DNA from: Saccharomyces mikatae IFO 1815
Lineage: Eukaryota > Ascomycota > Saccharomycetes > Saccharomycetales > Saccharomycetaceae
Reading direction: 5' to 3'
DNA: 64,000 nucleotides
Assembly: GCF_947241705.1 (NCBI RefSeq)
Contig: NC_079260.1
Coordinates: 372,001 to 436,000, forward strand
Part shown: positions 1 through 9,455 of the stretch, piece by piece
How the letters are laid out: each line of letters begins with the position of its first letter
Numbering within the stretch: the stretch's first letter is position 1
Translations under genes and position numbers: made by a program
Notes under the pieces: model-generated
The model's input: only the letters and a program-made list of their open reading frames with translations
Databases searched by the model: none
Told to the model about the DNA's origin: nothing

Positions 1-1680
1 TGGCTTAGAAGTGATTGATTGAGCATAAACTGATTCCTTGACGGACATAGCCTTTGGTCTAGACAAGTCACCAACGATGATAGGTGGTCTAACGTATCTG
101 GAACCGTAAGATTGAACCCAACCGTTAACAGTGAAAGCATAACCGTTGATTTGTTCACCAAAGTATTGGACCATATCGTTTCTTTCTGGTTCACCGTGAA
201 CTAAGACATCCAACCCAATTTCTTCTTGGAATCTAATGACCTTTTCAATTTCAGAGTTAATGAATTTTTCATACTCCTCAGCAGAGATAGCTCCCTTATT
301 GAATTTGTTTCTGTTAATTCTGATGTCTTTAGTTTGTGGGAAAGAACCAATAGTAGTAGTTGGGAATAATGGTAAGTTAAAGACTTTTTGTTGTTCAGGT
401 AATCTTTGTTCGAATGGAACTGCTCTGGTAGACATTTTTTCGTCAATAGAGGCAACTCTGGCCTTAACTGCAGAGTCATGAATAAACTTAGATTTACCCC
501 TGGATTCGACAGATTTGGCGTTAGCTTCTAAGGCGGCAGCAACATCTTGACCAGAAACGTTCTTGGTGATGACAACAACTTCATCCAACTTTTGGGTAGC
601 GAAAGAGAAGAAGCCCTTGATTTCGGCGTCTAATTTGGTTTCGTTGTTCAAATCGACTGGAGTGTGCAACAAAGAGGAAGAAGTGGCAACAACAACTCTT
701 TCAGCACCCAACTTTTCAATGGCTTTGTTAACAATAGCAGAAGACTTCTTGAAGTCGTTTTTCCAGATGTTTCTACCGTCAACAATACCAACAGACAAGG
801 TTTGTTTGTCACCAATGGCAGCAACGATGTCGTCAAATTGCTCTGGAGCTCTAACGAAGTCAACGTGTAAAGCGGCGACTGGCAAACCCTTAATAGCATC
901 TAAGTTAGGAACAACGGTACCGAAGTAAGTAGCCAAAGTGATCTTTGGTAGATTGCTTTGTTCACCGAAGTAAGTGTAAGCCTTCTTAATAGCAGCTTGA
1001 GCATTAGCAGGCAAGTCCAAAACTAAGACAGGTTCGTCAATTTGAACTTCTGTGGCACCAGCAGCAGCTAATTTAGAAAGGATTTCAGTGTAAAGAGGCA
1101 ACAATTGTTCCAAAAGGGATAATGGTTCCAGGTCTAATGAATCTTTGTCAGCCTTACCTAAGAATAGGTAAGAAACTGGACCCAACAAAACAGGTCTGGT
1201 TTGGATGCCCAATTCCTTGGCTTCCAAATATTCGTCAACTGGCTTTTGACCGTTCAATTTAAATTGAGTGGTCTTAGAGAAAGTTGGTCTAACGTAATGG
1301 TAGTTAGAGTCAAACCATTTAACCATTTCCAAAGCAGTGACATCTACAGCCTTTTCAGTTTCAGTAGCCTTTCTTTGTAGACCTCTACCCATAGCAAACA
1401 AAGTGTCGATTGGAGATAGATCGTACTTTGTGTAACGGTCTGGGATGACATTAAACAACAAAGACAAATCTAGGACTTGATCGTAAAAGGAGAAGTCGTT
1501 GGATGGGATGATATCAACACCAGCTTCCTTTTGCAACTTCCAGTTTTGAGTTCTCAAATCCTTACCGACCTTAAATAATTCATCGACGGTGATTTTACCG
1601 TTCCAGTAACCTTCAGTGGCCTTCTTTAATTCTCTGTTTGGACCGATTCTTGGGAACCCTAAGACAGCAGATTGAACCAT
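1..1680 (-). CDS. MET6: Cobalamin-independent methionine synthase, 5' part (runs off the window)
   Basis: Transfers the methyl group of 5-methyltetrahydropteroyl-triglutamate to homocysteine, the last step of methionine synthesis, in the cytosol. The frame opens with MVQSAVLGFPRIGPNRELKK, a typical MetE N-terminus, and stays open for 560 codons to the window edge. The family length is about 767 residues, so roughly the last 200 are missing here, including the zinc-binding His and Cys residues of the C-terminal barrel. Seen near the edge are the second-barrel motif LFPTTTIGSFPQT and the segment HGEPERNDMVQYFGEQ. Codon use is strongly biased, as in highly expressed yeast genes. The spacer upstream holds Cbf1 and Met31/32 motifs, which fits control by the sulfur-amino-acid regulon. 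Confidence 0.97.
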   Translation of the reverse strand, partial: MVQSAVLGFPRIGPNRELKKATEGYWNGKITVDELFKVGKDLRTQNWKLQKEAGVDIIPSNDFSFYDQVLDLSLLFNVIPDRYTKYDLSPIDTLFAMGRGLQRKATETEKAVDVTALEMVKWFDSNYHYVRPTFSKTTQFKLNGQKPVDEYLEAKELGIQTRPVLLGPVSYLFLGKADKDSLDLEPLSLLEQLLPLYTEILSKLAAAGATEVQIDEPVLVLDLPANAQAAIKKAYTYFGEQSNLPKITLATYFGTVVPNLDAIKGLPVAALHVDFVRAPEQFDDIVAAIGDKQTLSVGIVDGRNIWKNDFKKSSAIVNKAIEKLGAERVVVATSSSLLHTPVDLNNETKLDAEIKGFFSFATQKLDEVVVITKNVSGQDVAAALEANAKSVESRGKSKFIHDSAVKARVASIDEKMSTRAVPFEQRLPEQQKVFNLPLFPTTTIGSFPQTKDIRINRNKFNKGAISAEEYEKFINSEIEKVIRFQEEIGLDVLVHGEPERNDMVQYFGEQINGYAFTVNGWVQSYGSRYVRPPIIVGDLSRPKAMSVKESVYAQSITSKP

Positions 1681-1834
1681 TTTAAATATTTGATTTGAAG
1701 TTATTTTGGTATTTTGTTTCTTAGAGTGTTGTCAATGCTCTTAGATGCTTGATTTTTTTGATCATAAAAGAAATTAAATAAGTTGTATAAAATCCATGAG
1801 AGAAACTAATAAGAATGAAGATGAAAATATCGAA

Positions 1835-1842
1835 CTTATATA
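1835..1842 (-). promoter_or_regulatory. TATA box of MET6
   Basis: Read on the minus strand this is TATATAAG, a consensus TATA element about 155 bp before the MET6 start codon and downstream of the Cbf1/Met31 cluster. The placement is normal for a regulated yeast promoter. Confidence 0.6.
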
Positions 1843-2110
1843 GAAATTTTTTTTTTCTCTTTCACAGCAGGAAAACTAAAGAGTTTCCCTTAAATTACTG
1901 CATCTATCGCAGTGTCTTCCATATTCACATTCACAGTTCTCACTATAGCAGAACGAGCTATGACTACCACAGTTTTGCCATCTGCGATCGGGCGATAGAG
2001 CGAAAGAGCTGCTATGACTGCGATGACTCTAGCGAAATATTGGTCTTTTGGGCGTTCACACTAAACGAGTTCAAAGCTAGTCCCGCCTTCCGGCTTTTTC
2101 CCTTTGGCAG

Positions 2111-2214
2111 GCCACATTTTTTCAGTCTGACTCTTACTTTGGCATACGACTCTGTCTTTAAGTCACGTGTGATGAAATATGTGGCTTTAATGAATAATTG
2201 TCACGTGATGTGGC
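2111..2214. promoter_or_regulatory. Cbf1 and Met31/32 site cluster between MET6 and IES5
   Basis: Two CACGTG E-boxes (2164-2169 and 2202-2207), both within TCACGTG, are the sites bound by Cbf1 with Met28 and Met4. Three TGTGGC cores of the Met31/Met32 type lie at 2111-2116 (opposite strand), 2180-2185 and 2209-2214. A Gcn4-like TGACTC is at 2128-2133. All lie 430-540 bp upstream of MET6. The motifs are seen in the sequence; that they regulate MET6 is inferred from what is known of the sulfur regulon. Confidence 0.75.
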
Positions 2215-2225
2215 GTGATAAGTCT

Positions 2226-2232
2226 TTACCCG
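2226..2232 (-). promoter_or_regulatory. Reb1-type site before IES5
   Basis: TTACCCG, the reverse complement of the Reb1 core CGGGTAA, lies about 140 bp upstream of the IES5 start. Such sites usually clear nucleosomes from promoters. It probably separates the IES5 promoter from the MET6 regulatory cluster just to its left. Confidence 0.5.
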
Positions 2233-2370
2233 GAGAATGAGCCTCTGGTTGTGAGAAGGTACTGAAATCAACTGCATTTTCAATTGCATCTGGAAGTAAT
2301 TGAGATGAATCTGAAAGACACGAATTACTTTTGAGGGAAACGGTCGAAAAGAAAAATAAAGAAGGATACA

Positions 2371-2751
2371 ATGCCTAGTAAAGATCCAGAAAGTCTCATA
2401 GACAAGGATATACGGAAGATATCAGCAAGGAACGATGAGCTTATCAAACAAGACGGTACATTAAAGAGGGAATATACTACATTATTAAGGAAAGTGTCGA
2501 GCGTGATAACGGTGCTGAACAGTATTGATGGACATGCTGATACTAGTTTGACTGGTTCGGAAGCCCCACGTTTAATATCTGAAGCAACCGTAGAGAAAGT
2601 TCCCGAATTGAAGTGGTATAATAATCAAATATCACTAATTACGGAAAAGCTAGAAGGAATGGAAGATGTAGGAATTCCCGATGAACTGGTGGATGCTTAT
2701 ACTCTGTACAAGGAAACACCACTACTATATAATGATACCCACACGCTATAA
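2371..2751 (+). CDS. IES5: INO80 chromatin-remodelling complex subunit Ies5
   Basis: A 126-residue, highly charged protein, close to the 125 residues I recall for S. cerevisiae Ies5. It has no catalytic motif; residues 10-45 and 80-110 look helical. The family is a small nuclear subunit of the INO80 complex that is specific to yeasts. Assignment rests on position between MET6 and TSC11, strand and length, together with a recognisable N-terminus. The start is the first ATG after a purine-rich leader. It converges tightly on TSC11: the two stop codons are only about 90 bp apart. Confidence 0.9.
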   Translation: MPSKDPESLIDKDIRKISARNDELIKQDGTLKREYTTLLRKVSSVITVLNSIDGHADTSLTGSEAPRLISEATVEKVPELKWYNNQISLITEKLEGMEDVGIPDELVDAYTLYKETPLLYNDTHTL

Positions 2752-2842
2752 ATAACGTTTACAAACAGTAATAAAAGAAAGTACCCGGTCTATGTAATAT
2801 TTTTCCTATATACATGTACACAGAATGCCTTTTTCTTCTACG

Positions 2843-5800
2843 CTAACGTACAAAATTTGCTGGCCTTTTGTCTCTCTTGTTATCATGCCTGATGACATTT
2901 TCAAGCGCTCTATTGTTAATGAACAGTCCGCAGAGGAATTTTCTAACATGTGGTTTGAACCGATACTTCGACATCATATTGAATACTTTGAAGAACATTT
3001 TCTCGTTTTCGAAAAGCCTTGGACCGTATTTATTGTTTATTTCTGTAATTTCCTTTACTGCGTGATTTGAGAGAATATGATTACCTAGCTGACTCACTAT
3101 ATGCAGCATTTTGTTCTCGATCGAGTCATCGTCGCTGCGATATTGTGAGACATAGGGAGAAAAAAGAGTTCCGTTTGCGGCAAGACTAGTGTTTTCATCT
3201 GAAATGGTAATACTTTGACTTGTAATATCATTGTCGTATTTCCTGATGATAATTTTTTCGTTTAATGGATTCTCTGCGGTGTTCTTCTCTCTTAGTAATT
3301 TGTCCAGATCAAATTCAATGGGCACGCACTTTTCTATCAAGTCACCATCGGTTTTATCGAACACAATCATCTCATCTGTGTACTCACCAAAGGTGGACCA
3401 TTTATGTTCATTGTATGAAAGAAATTTATCAAGTCTATTGGGTAGTGCGATCCCGATAGGCTCATCTTGTACACTGACACAACAATTCCACCCCATTTCA
3501 TCCAGAATTTCGCAGCCTTCACGGGTCATACTGATTAATCCCAAAACATAAAATGCTGTAAACCTAACGCTAGTTACGCTAGCATTATATGCTATGTCAA
3601 TAATATCTTCGACCAACGAATAGTTGTCCAATAGGCCGATCCCTAATTCTGTGGATCCGATAAACCCAACACACCATAATGCTGCTTTTAGGTCCAGAAT
3701 TTTTTTAGCATCTTCTACTATTGCCATATTGTTTCCGTTGACGTATCTTTTTATAACGTTCATGAATGTGACTAAATCTCCTGTTTGGCTTAATAATAAT
3801 ATTCCGTCTTCTGTTTTCGTTAAACTTTCATAAAAATGTAGTGGTAATCGACTCTTTTGTTGAAATGAAAGGGATTTCGCATTAACCGATTGATTTTTCT
3901 TGAGAAATTCTTCCACAATATGAACGTATTCAATATTTTTTTTAGACAGCCATGAATCTCTTTCCTCCTTTACAAAATTGATTTCGTTCAACAATTGAAA
4001 TCCGTATGGCCGACTTAACAATTCAAAAAGTATTGGAGACCTGATGAAAACCATTTGGTTCAAAAACATTCTAAATGAGGTGCCCAGCTCTTCGGAGCCA
4101 TTACCTGCGACAATACATTCATATAAAGCTTGGTCTGCTACTGCGACTACACTGGGACTCAAATCGTATAACTGCCTCGTTAGCATTTCCATTTTAAATT
4201 GTTGTAGCTTAGTTTTAGTTGCTTTGAGCTTAAGATCACTTCCCTTCATAGATAATAGTTCCTTTAATTTATCACCTATATGCTTCGTGGCCTCAATCCT
4301 GACTTTCTCATTGGCAACAACAAGAGCCTTGCCAATAATGACGCGACAATGTGATGAATACTTCAAATCTAACTCAGGTATGGTCAATAATAAAAATTCT
4401 AGGCCTAATTTCGATTCGAACTGAAACATCTTATAAATTACGGTAAAGAAATTCCACCTGGTTAGGATATGAACCCCATTCTTTGACTGCGTTAGTATTC
4501 CAATGAATTTAAAATAGCCAAATATTATTTTTTCTCGTAGTTTGTTTTTGTTAAAGATATTACCTGATGTATTTCCCTCCATGGCTCTGAACATTAAAGA
4601 CGCCAATTGTGGTATAATTTTGGTATCATCCATAAGGATTTTCATTCCTTCCGGGGTCGCTGTTAGGGTTTTAAAAAACTGACATCCGACCTGTACATAC
4701 TTTTGAGATAATTTTGCACCTTTATTGACATTAGAAAATCTCAACCTAAGTGGTCTATAAAACACTAATAATCTTCTGATGAATTTCGTTGATTTAACTA
4801 GCTCTTCCAATTGCTTTTTATTTAGTAACGGTCCTTCGAGTAATTCATTTATAATATTCCAGTTCCAACGTGTGAAATCTTTTGTTTGTAAAACCTTGGA
4901 GTCATAAACCATCCTTCTGAATCGAAAATCATCCACTTCTCGAAGAAGAGTATTCTCTTTGATATCTTTGGAAAAGGATTTTATGTTTTGAGCGTAATCA
5001 ATACCCGACATTCCAATTGTATTTCTATTCCTATTCATTTTATAGGCGATCTTCCGAAACTGGAATGTTTCGTTTACATAAGTGAAATTTTCCTTGGAAA
5101 TTGGCACAGATACTGAGGTGTATTTGTTATCTACCAAGTTCATTCTGAGATTAAAATATTCAGTAAGAAGATATCTTCCTTTTGTGACCAGGTAATCATC
5201 TCTGTTCTCTTCGTTCAGAAGTTTAAGGAGATGAGATACAAACATTGAGTTGTCTAGAATCAGCACAATTAACGCTAGTCTTTGATTTACAGACATGCAT
5301 TCTTTGTAGTATTGAGATGGAACGGGTTTGAAAGAATGAGAATGTCTCCCCTTTGGCTTGTACGGCAGCGGTTTGATTTTCAAAACATCAAGAAAGATGT
5401 CGATGAGGTATTGGGCACATATTGGAATTTGGAAAAATGACACAAGTTGTTTGAGCGGTCTGAAATTGTCGTTAGAAAAAAGCATAAAACCATTATAGCT
5501 GTTCAAAGTTATTGAGATAAGTGTAGAAGCATTTTGCATTTTTTCTACATTAACGTTTGATTTTGTATTTGTGTCGGAAAACACCGTCGTTAACACTGAG
5601 ACATTAAAGTCTTCTAAAAAGTGCTGTCTTGTTTTGTGTGTGGCCATTAATTGTAAAATAGTGTCCAGAATTACGGACGCAAGTGAAAAGGAAGTATAAT
5701 CTTGAAGAAATCCCTCGATGACTCTCATGCCCCGGCATTCTTTAACCATTGCTGGAGCGACAAAACAAAGCTCCAATAAAGTTTCCAAAGCCATGTGCCT

Positions 5801-7135
5801 TAAAGAGTCTTCAGGTTTTTCTACACAACTTATTATAGCTTGCATGATACCCCGTGTGATTCCGTTGTTATACTCAATAAATCTTCGGATTATTTTCAAG
5901 GCTTGTTCTCTCTCTATTTGGTAGGAATTATCTTTCGCAAGGGAAATAATAATAAAAGCATCTAACCTTAGCTCTAACAATTCATCAATAAAGTTCGAAC
6001 TATTGATTAAATAGCGGCATACTCTGTAGGCTGATGCCGCAATAAGTTTGTTTCCATTAAGCAGTAGATTCTGAATTGATGACATGAAAGAAGTTAGCAC
6101 TAAATCTTTTCTTATCTCCGAGTGTTCTTTCAACAAGATAACCAAGCCATTTGCTTTCTGGGCAATAAAATCAGGGTTAACATTCTTCTCTTGAAAACTT
6201 TGCATGTAGTCACTCACGAGCCATGTGGCTGCTTCTGTAGTTGTTGATGTGAAGATTTGATTTTCGTTTTCAAGATCACCTGGATCATTTTCGCTATCAT
6301 TTGTTAAGTTTGTCATATCAGGATCGTCCAAATTGGAAACAGGAAGTGTAGAAACATCTTCGTTATTTCGCGAATTAATGGTACTACGACTATTTAAGTT
6401 AGGCTGGCTATTACGTTCGGTTACCGAAGTGGGAGTTGTCAGATATTCATCATCAAAAGTAGCCTGATCTGTCAAACTGCTGTGATCATCCAACTCTTCG
6501 CTATCATCGGTTTGACGACCATCATTTCTGATGCTCCCTATGTCAGTCCTTATTGAACTGGATGTTGTAAGTGATCTATGTCGTTTCTCGTCGAATTGTT
6601 GTTTGAGATCAAAGATATGCCGTTCGACCCTCTTTATCGAGTTATCTATTTCCCTAAGTTGAGTGTTTGCTCTTATCCTCATTGAGTGCTTTTGCAAATG
6701 ATTAGTGGAGTAAGATCCAGAGTAAATATCAGATATTGTGGAGTCCCGAAGATGTTCAAATTCGTCCTTCTTTTTGCGCAGTCGAGCTAATTCCTGATAT
6801 TGATAATTTATTTCTGATTTGAGATTAAGGAGTGCTTTGGTCATTGTACTTCTTGTTCGTCTTGCCAATAGGGGACTGGTCGGCGAAGGTGCACTATTTT
6901 CTAATTTCTTGGTGGAAATAAATGAGGTTGAAAGTACCAAGTTTTGTTTATTTCTCTTAGAGCTTTCATTCATGGTAGCTGACGGACTGGTAGATGCAAT
7001 ATTCTTAGCACTTGAAATCTGGCTACTCGAGTTATCATGACTGTGTCTCGGAGTCAACTGCGAAGTGGTATTAGCTATGGAACGGTGCCGACTTGAGAGA
7101 GGGCTACTTTGTTTCGTACTGTGAGGAATGCTCAT
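2843..7135 (-). CDS. TSC11: TORC2 subunit Tsc11/Avo3 (Rictor homologue)
   Basis: A scaffold subunit of target-of-rapamycin complex 2, which acts at the plasma membrane through Ypk kinases to control sphingolipid synthesis and actin. Starting at MSIPHSTKQ the protein is 1430 residues, the same as S. cerevisiae. The in-frame ATG 17 codons further upstream would add an extension not known in the family and was not used. The first 330 residues are Ser/Thr-rich and disordered, with a coiled coil near residues 110-190. The rest is a long helical-repeat body of the Rictor N, middle and C-terminal regions. The C-terminus is basic. No breaks are seen. Confidence 0.95.
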   Translation of the reverse strand: MSIPHSTKQSSPLSSRHRSIANTTSQLTPRHSHDNSSSQISSAKNIASTSPSATMNESSKRNKQNLVLSTSFISTKKLENSAPSPTSPLLARRTRSTMTKALLNLKSEINYQYQELARLRKKKDEFEHLRDSTISDIYSGSYSTNHLQKHSMRIRANTQLREIDNSIKRVERHIFDLKQQFDEKRHRSLTTSSSIRTDIGSIRNDGRQTDDSEELDDHSSLTDQATFDDEYLTTPTSVTERNSQPNLNSRSTINSRNNEDVSTLPVSNLDDPDMTNLTNDSENDPGDLENENQIFTSTTTEAATWLVSDYMQSFQEKNVNPDFIAQKANGLVILLKEHSEIRKDLVLTSFMSSIQNLLLNGNKLIAASAYRVCRYLINSSNFIDELLELRLDAFIIISLAKDNSYQIEREQALKIIRRFIEYNNGITRGIMQAIISCVEKPEDSLRHMALETLLELCFVAPAMVKECRGMRVIEGFLQDYTSFSLASVILDTILQLMATHKTRQHFLEDFNVSVLTTVFSDTNTKSNVNVEKMQNASTLISITLNSYNGFMLFSNDNFRPLKQLVSFFQIPICAQYLIDIFLDVLKIKPLPYKPKGRHSHSFKPVPSQYYKECMSVNQRLALIVLILDNSMFVSHLLKLLNEENRDDYLVTKGRYLLTEYFNLRMNLVDNKYTSVSVPISKENFTYVNETFQFRKIAYKMNRNRNTIGMSGIDYAQNIKSFSKDIKENTLLREVDDFRFRRMVYDSKVLQTKDFTRWNWNIINELLEGPLLNKKQLEELVKSTKFIRRLLVFYRPLRLRFSNVNKGAKLSQKYVQVGCQFFKTLTATPEGMKILMDDTKIIPQLASLMFRAMEGNTSGNIFNKNKLREKIIFGYFKFIGILTQSKNGVHILTRWNFFTVIYKMFQFESKLGLEFLLLTIPELDLKYSSHCRVIIGKALVVANEKVRIEATKHIGDKLKELLSMKGSDLKLKATKTKLQQFKMEMLTRQLYDLSPSVVAVADQALYECIVAGNGSEELGTSFRMFLNQMVFIRSPILFELLSRPYGFQLLNEINFVKEERDSWLSKKNIEYVHIVEEFLKKNQSVNAKSLSFQQKSRLPLHFYESLTKTEDGILLLSQTGDLVTFMNVIKRYVNGNNMAIVEDAKKILDLKAALWCVGFIGSTELGIGLLDNYSLVEDIIDIAYNASVTSVRFTAFYVLGLISMTREGCEILDEMGWNCCVSVQDEPIGIALPNRLDKFLSYNEHKWSTFGEYTDEMIVFDKTDGDLIEKCVPIEFDLDKLLREKNTAENPLNEKIIIRKYDNDITSQSITISDENTSLAANGTLFSPYVSQYRSDDDSIENKMLHIVSQLGNHILSNHAVKEITEINNKYGPRLFENEKMFFKVFNMMSKYRFKPHVRKFLCGLFINNRALENVIRHDNKRDKRPANFVR

Positions 7136-7421
7136 AGTGAAATCACAGAAACTGGTGGAACACGAAGCGTCCTCCCTAACGTGCAACCTACAATTTGGAG
7201 TAACTTACTTATATCCGAGAACAATAGGAATTGATCGATATTTCATCTTCCTTTTCGCCGATGGATCAATCAATTTCCAAGAGAACGTAAAAAAAAAAAG
7301 AACCATTGCACGTATAATTAGAAGAAAGAATATATACAGATATACAAATATGTGACCAGATAGCAACGGCTTGTGATTGCATTATATGTAAAGTTTAGGG
7401 AGTATCGATCAATGCGTGGCG

Positions 7422-7910
7422 CTACTTGTCGTTCCCGCCAGACAGTAAATCTTGCAACTCCTTTGTCAATTTGGCAGTTTCTTCGTCCATGCTCGTATCA
7501 GTGTCTAAAGTTTGGGGAAGACCCATGAACTCTCTTGTCCTTAAAACAAATTCTCTTGCTGTTGAAATATCAAATGCCCAGCAGAATCCGAATATCAGCG
7601 TGCTAAACGTACCCATTGAGGCGGCGGATGCAAATGTTAACGCAGACATGGCTTCATTCCTTTGAGAAAATGGTGGGGGCTTGTAATTTTGTTGGAACAT
7701 GGTGGGGACGTCTGCTATCAATAAAAGGTGTTAGTAAAAAGTTATTCGTGCTACTTCCCGCTACTACAATCAGTGAAACCACATACATTTTCGTACTTTT
7801 ATGGCCCTGGAGATTAGCCTCATAGTAATTAGGGTGAAAGTGGCCGCACCATAAAATTTGGCCATCTGGAGAACTCTCCGTTTCTTGTACTCCTTCTTCT
7901 CTTCAGCCAT
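7422..7910 (-). CDS. AIM11: Altered-inheritance-of-mitochondria protein Aim11, two exons
   Basis: Exon 1 runs from 7910 to 7787 and exon 2 from 7711 to 7422; joined they give exactly 137 residues, the length known for S. cerevisiae Aim11. The start is the ATG of MAEEKKEYKKRR, matching the start of the known protein; ATGs further upstream are ignored. The joined codon at the splice is Tyr. Two hydrophobic segments (about residues 20-38 and 65-85) suggest a small membrane protein. Loss of the S. cerevisiae gene raises mitochondrial genome loss; its molecular role is unknown. It stands head-to-tail between PUP3 and TSC11 on the same strand. Confidence 0.93.
7712..7786 (-). other. Spliceosomal intron of AIM11 (75 nt)
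   Basis: On the minus strand it begins with the canonical GTATGT, has a perfect TACTAAC branch point at 7730-7736 and ends in CAG. Removing it joins two frames that together match the Aim11 protein. At 75 nt it is near the short end for Saccharomyces introns. Confidence 0.95.
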
Positions 7911-8242
7911 AGTCTCCTTCATTGGTGAATCGGTCGTATTAGTCGCAGACAATACTGCTCAAGAAGATATTTCCCTATTCGAGTTAGTATTAGATGCATC
8001 AGTTTTTCAAAAGAATCGCGGCTGGTGGACAACGCTTGACTTCTAAAAAGTACAACCAACGGAGAACTGCTTGGATCTTCATTTGACTTTATGCATTTTA
8101 GTATTTATATATTCATTCGATCTATTCTGTTTACTTAGAAATTAAAGATGAGTAAGATGTAAAGATCTTTTGATCTCTTCCGTTTAGGAGTTATTTTGTG
8201 CTGCTGCTTTTTCTTTGGGGCCATGGCATTGCCATGAATCGA

Positions 8243-8860
8243 TCAATCTTGCCTCATCTTCAAATACCTCTTGACCACCTTGTCCTTCTTGATAATGTAT
8301 ACTACAGCACCCCAGCCTGAAAGAGCGTCACGATCGGCAGCATTTAGTAGGGCCTGACTTATGGTTTCGAAAAGATCCTCAGATTCTAGGTTAGGTTCGT
8401 ACAGGGACTCGCACATACCGAACAGCTGGTCAGATGCAGTGCCGCTGACAATGAAATCCTTGGCCTCGTCAATACAGCCGATCAGATCGAATCCCGCGAT
8501 AAAGGGCTTCCCGGATTTGGAATTGATACCTGCCACAACTGGTCCCACAAAGTACGGACCAAATCTTCTTTCATAAAGCGAGCTTGATACCAACTGAGTA
8601 AACGTCTCAGGCTCAATGGCCCTTTCTTCCTTTAACTTATATAGGTTTGTCTTGTAGCGGAACATCTCATTTAGAGTAGTTACGTCGGTAGCCAGACCGG
8701 TAATCCCTAAGAACACATGTCCGTAGTGAAAAATTTTTTCAAACTTGTTCGACACACCTAATGACTGGCTTCCCAGACGCAAATCACAGGCTATGGCCAC
8801 ACAGTCTTTACCCGTCATCGCAACGACGATACCACCGTTAATAGAACTTGGATCCGACAT
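8243..8860 (-). CDS. PUP3: 20S proteasome subunit beta-3
   Basis: A non-catalytic beta-ring subunit of the 20S proteasome core. The 205-residue length equals that of S. cerevisiae Pup3. The start is MSDPSSINGGIVVAMTGKDC. The catalytic Thr of active beta subunits is not exposed, as expected for beta-3: the fold begins with GGIVVAMTG without a cleavable propeptide. The motifs GPYFVGPVVAG and SGTASDQLFGMCE are typical of beta subunits. The gene is transcribed away from RAD51, and an exact Rpn4 proteasome box lies about 170 bp upstream. Confidence 0.97.
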   Translation of the reverse strand: MSDPSSINGGIVVAMTGKDCVAIACDLRLGSQSLGVSNKFEKIFHYGHVFLGITGLATDVTTLNEMFRYKTNLYKLKEERAIEPETFTQLVSSSLYERRFGPYFVGPVVAGINSKSGKPFIAGFDLIGCIDEAKDFIVSGTASDQLFGMCESLYEPNLESEDLFETISQALLNAADRDALSGWGAVVYIIKKDKVVKRYLKMRQD

Positions 8861-9027
8861 TTTTTGTACTTTATTCGCTTTTCAGTATTTCTACAACAAC
8901 TCGCAAGCAATTCACCTTACTTTACACTACAGTCCAGAATTCTCCAGCACATCTATGTTTTCTATTGCCCTCTACTTCATGCCTGAAACTCTTTCTTTCC
9001 TTTCCTCGCCCCTGCACTTTGCACATT

Positions 9028-9036
9028 TTTGCCACC
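9028..9036 (-). promoter_or_regulatory. Rpn4 box (PACE) of PUP3
   Basis: On the minus strand this reads GGTGGCAAA, the exact nine-base proteasome-associated control element bound by Rpn4. It is oriented toward PUP3 and about 170 bp from its start codon, the usual arrangement for proteasome genes. Confidence 0.9.
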
Positions 9037-9252
9037 GACAGGCCATCCAGTCACGTGCTCTCACAACGTTAATAACGATCACTATCATCACTATACTCAC
9101 TACCGTAAAATTGACTGAAACCAATGTTCAACCAGCATGGCCTGACCATCTCATCATACATAGCGTATTTACAACATATAGACCAGTTTCACTAGTGCAG
9201 CTACATCGTACACTTGGTCTCTCGGGTCTAAAACGCTCAGTTACCCTATGTT

Positions 9253-9299
9253 ACGCGTCATTTCCGCTATTTCTAAGTTGGTTTGTTTACAGTACGCGT
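9253..9299. promoter_or_regulatory. Two MCB boxes (ACGCGT) of RAD51
   Basis: Two perfect palindromic ACGCGT sites, at 9253-9258 and 9294-9299, lie 160-200 bp upstream of RAD51. They bind MBF (Mbp1-Swi6) and give G1/S expression; RAD51 is a known MCB-controlled and damage-inducible gene. Confidence 0.85.
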
Positions 9300-9455
9300 G
9301 GTGGGACCATAAAGGGGAATAGTGGGGACTGGAGAAAAAATTTTCTTTCATACTTCTTCTATATCCCGTAGTTTCCAGTATAGTAGTTGCTAGGTGGCGC
9401 AACAAGTAGCATAGTAAGCTATTTGATAAAGACTCCACAGCTTGTTATTCATCGT

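Noticed and set aside
1815-2240. A 141-codon plus-strand frame in the MET6-IES5 spacer
   Set aside because: It overlaps the Cbf1/Met31 regulatory cluster and the MET6 TATA box, and its composition (many His, Ser, Phe, Cys) is that of translated spacer. No family resemblance.
8745-9371. A 208-codon plus-strand frame across the PUP3 5' end and promoter
   Set aside because: Antisense to the conserved PUP3 N-terminus and runs through the Rpn4 and MCB boxes; protein composition is not gene-like.
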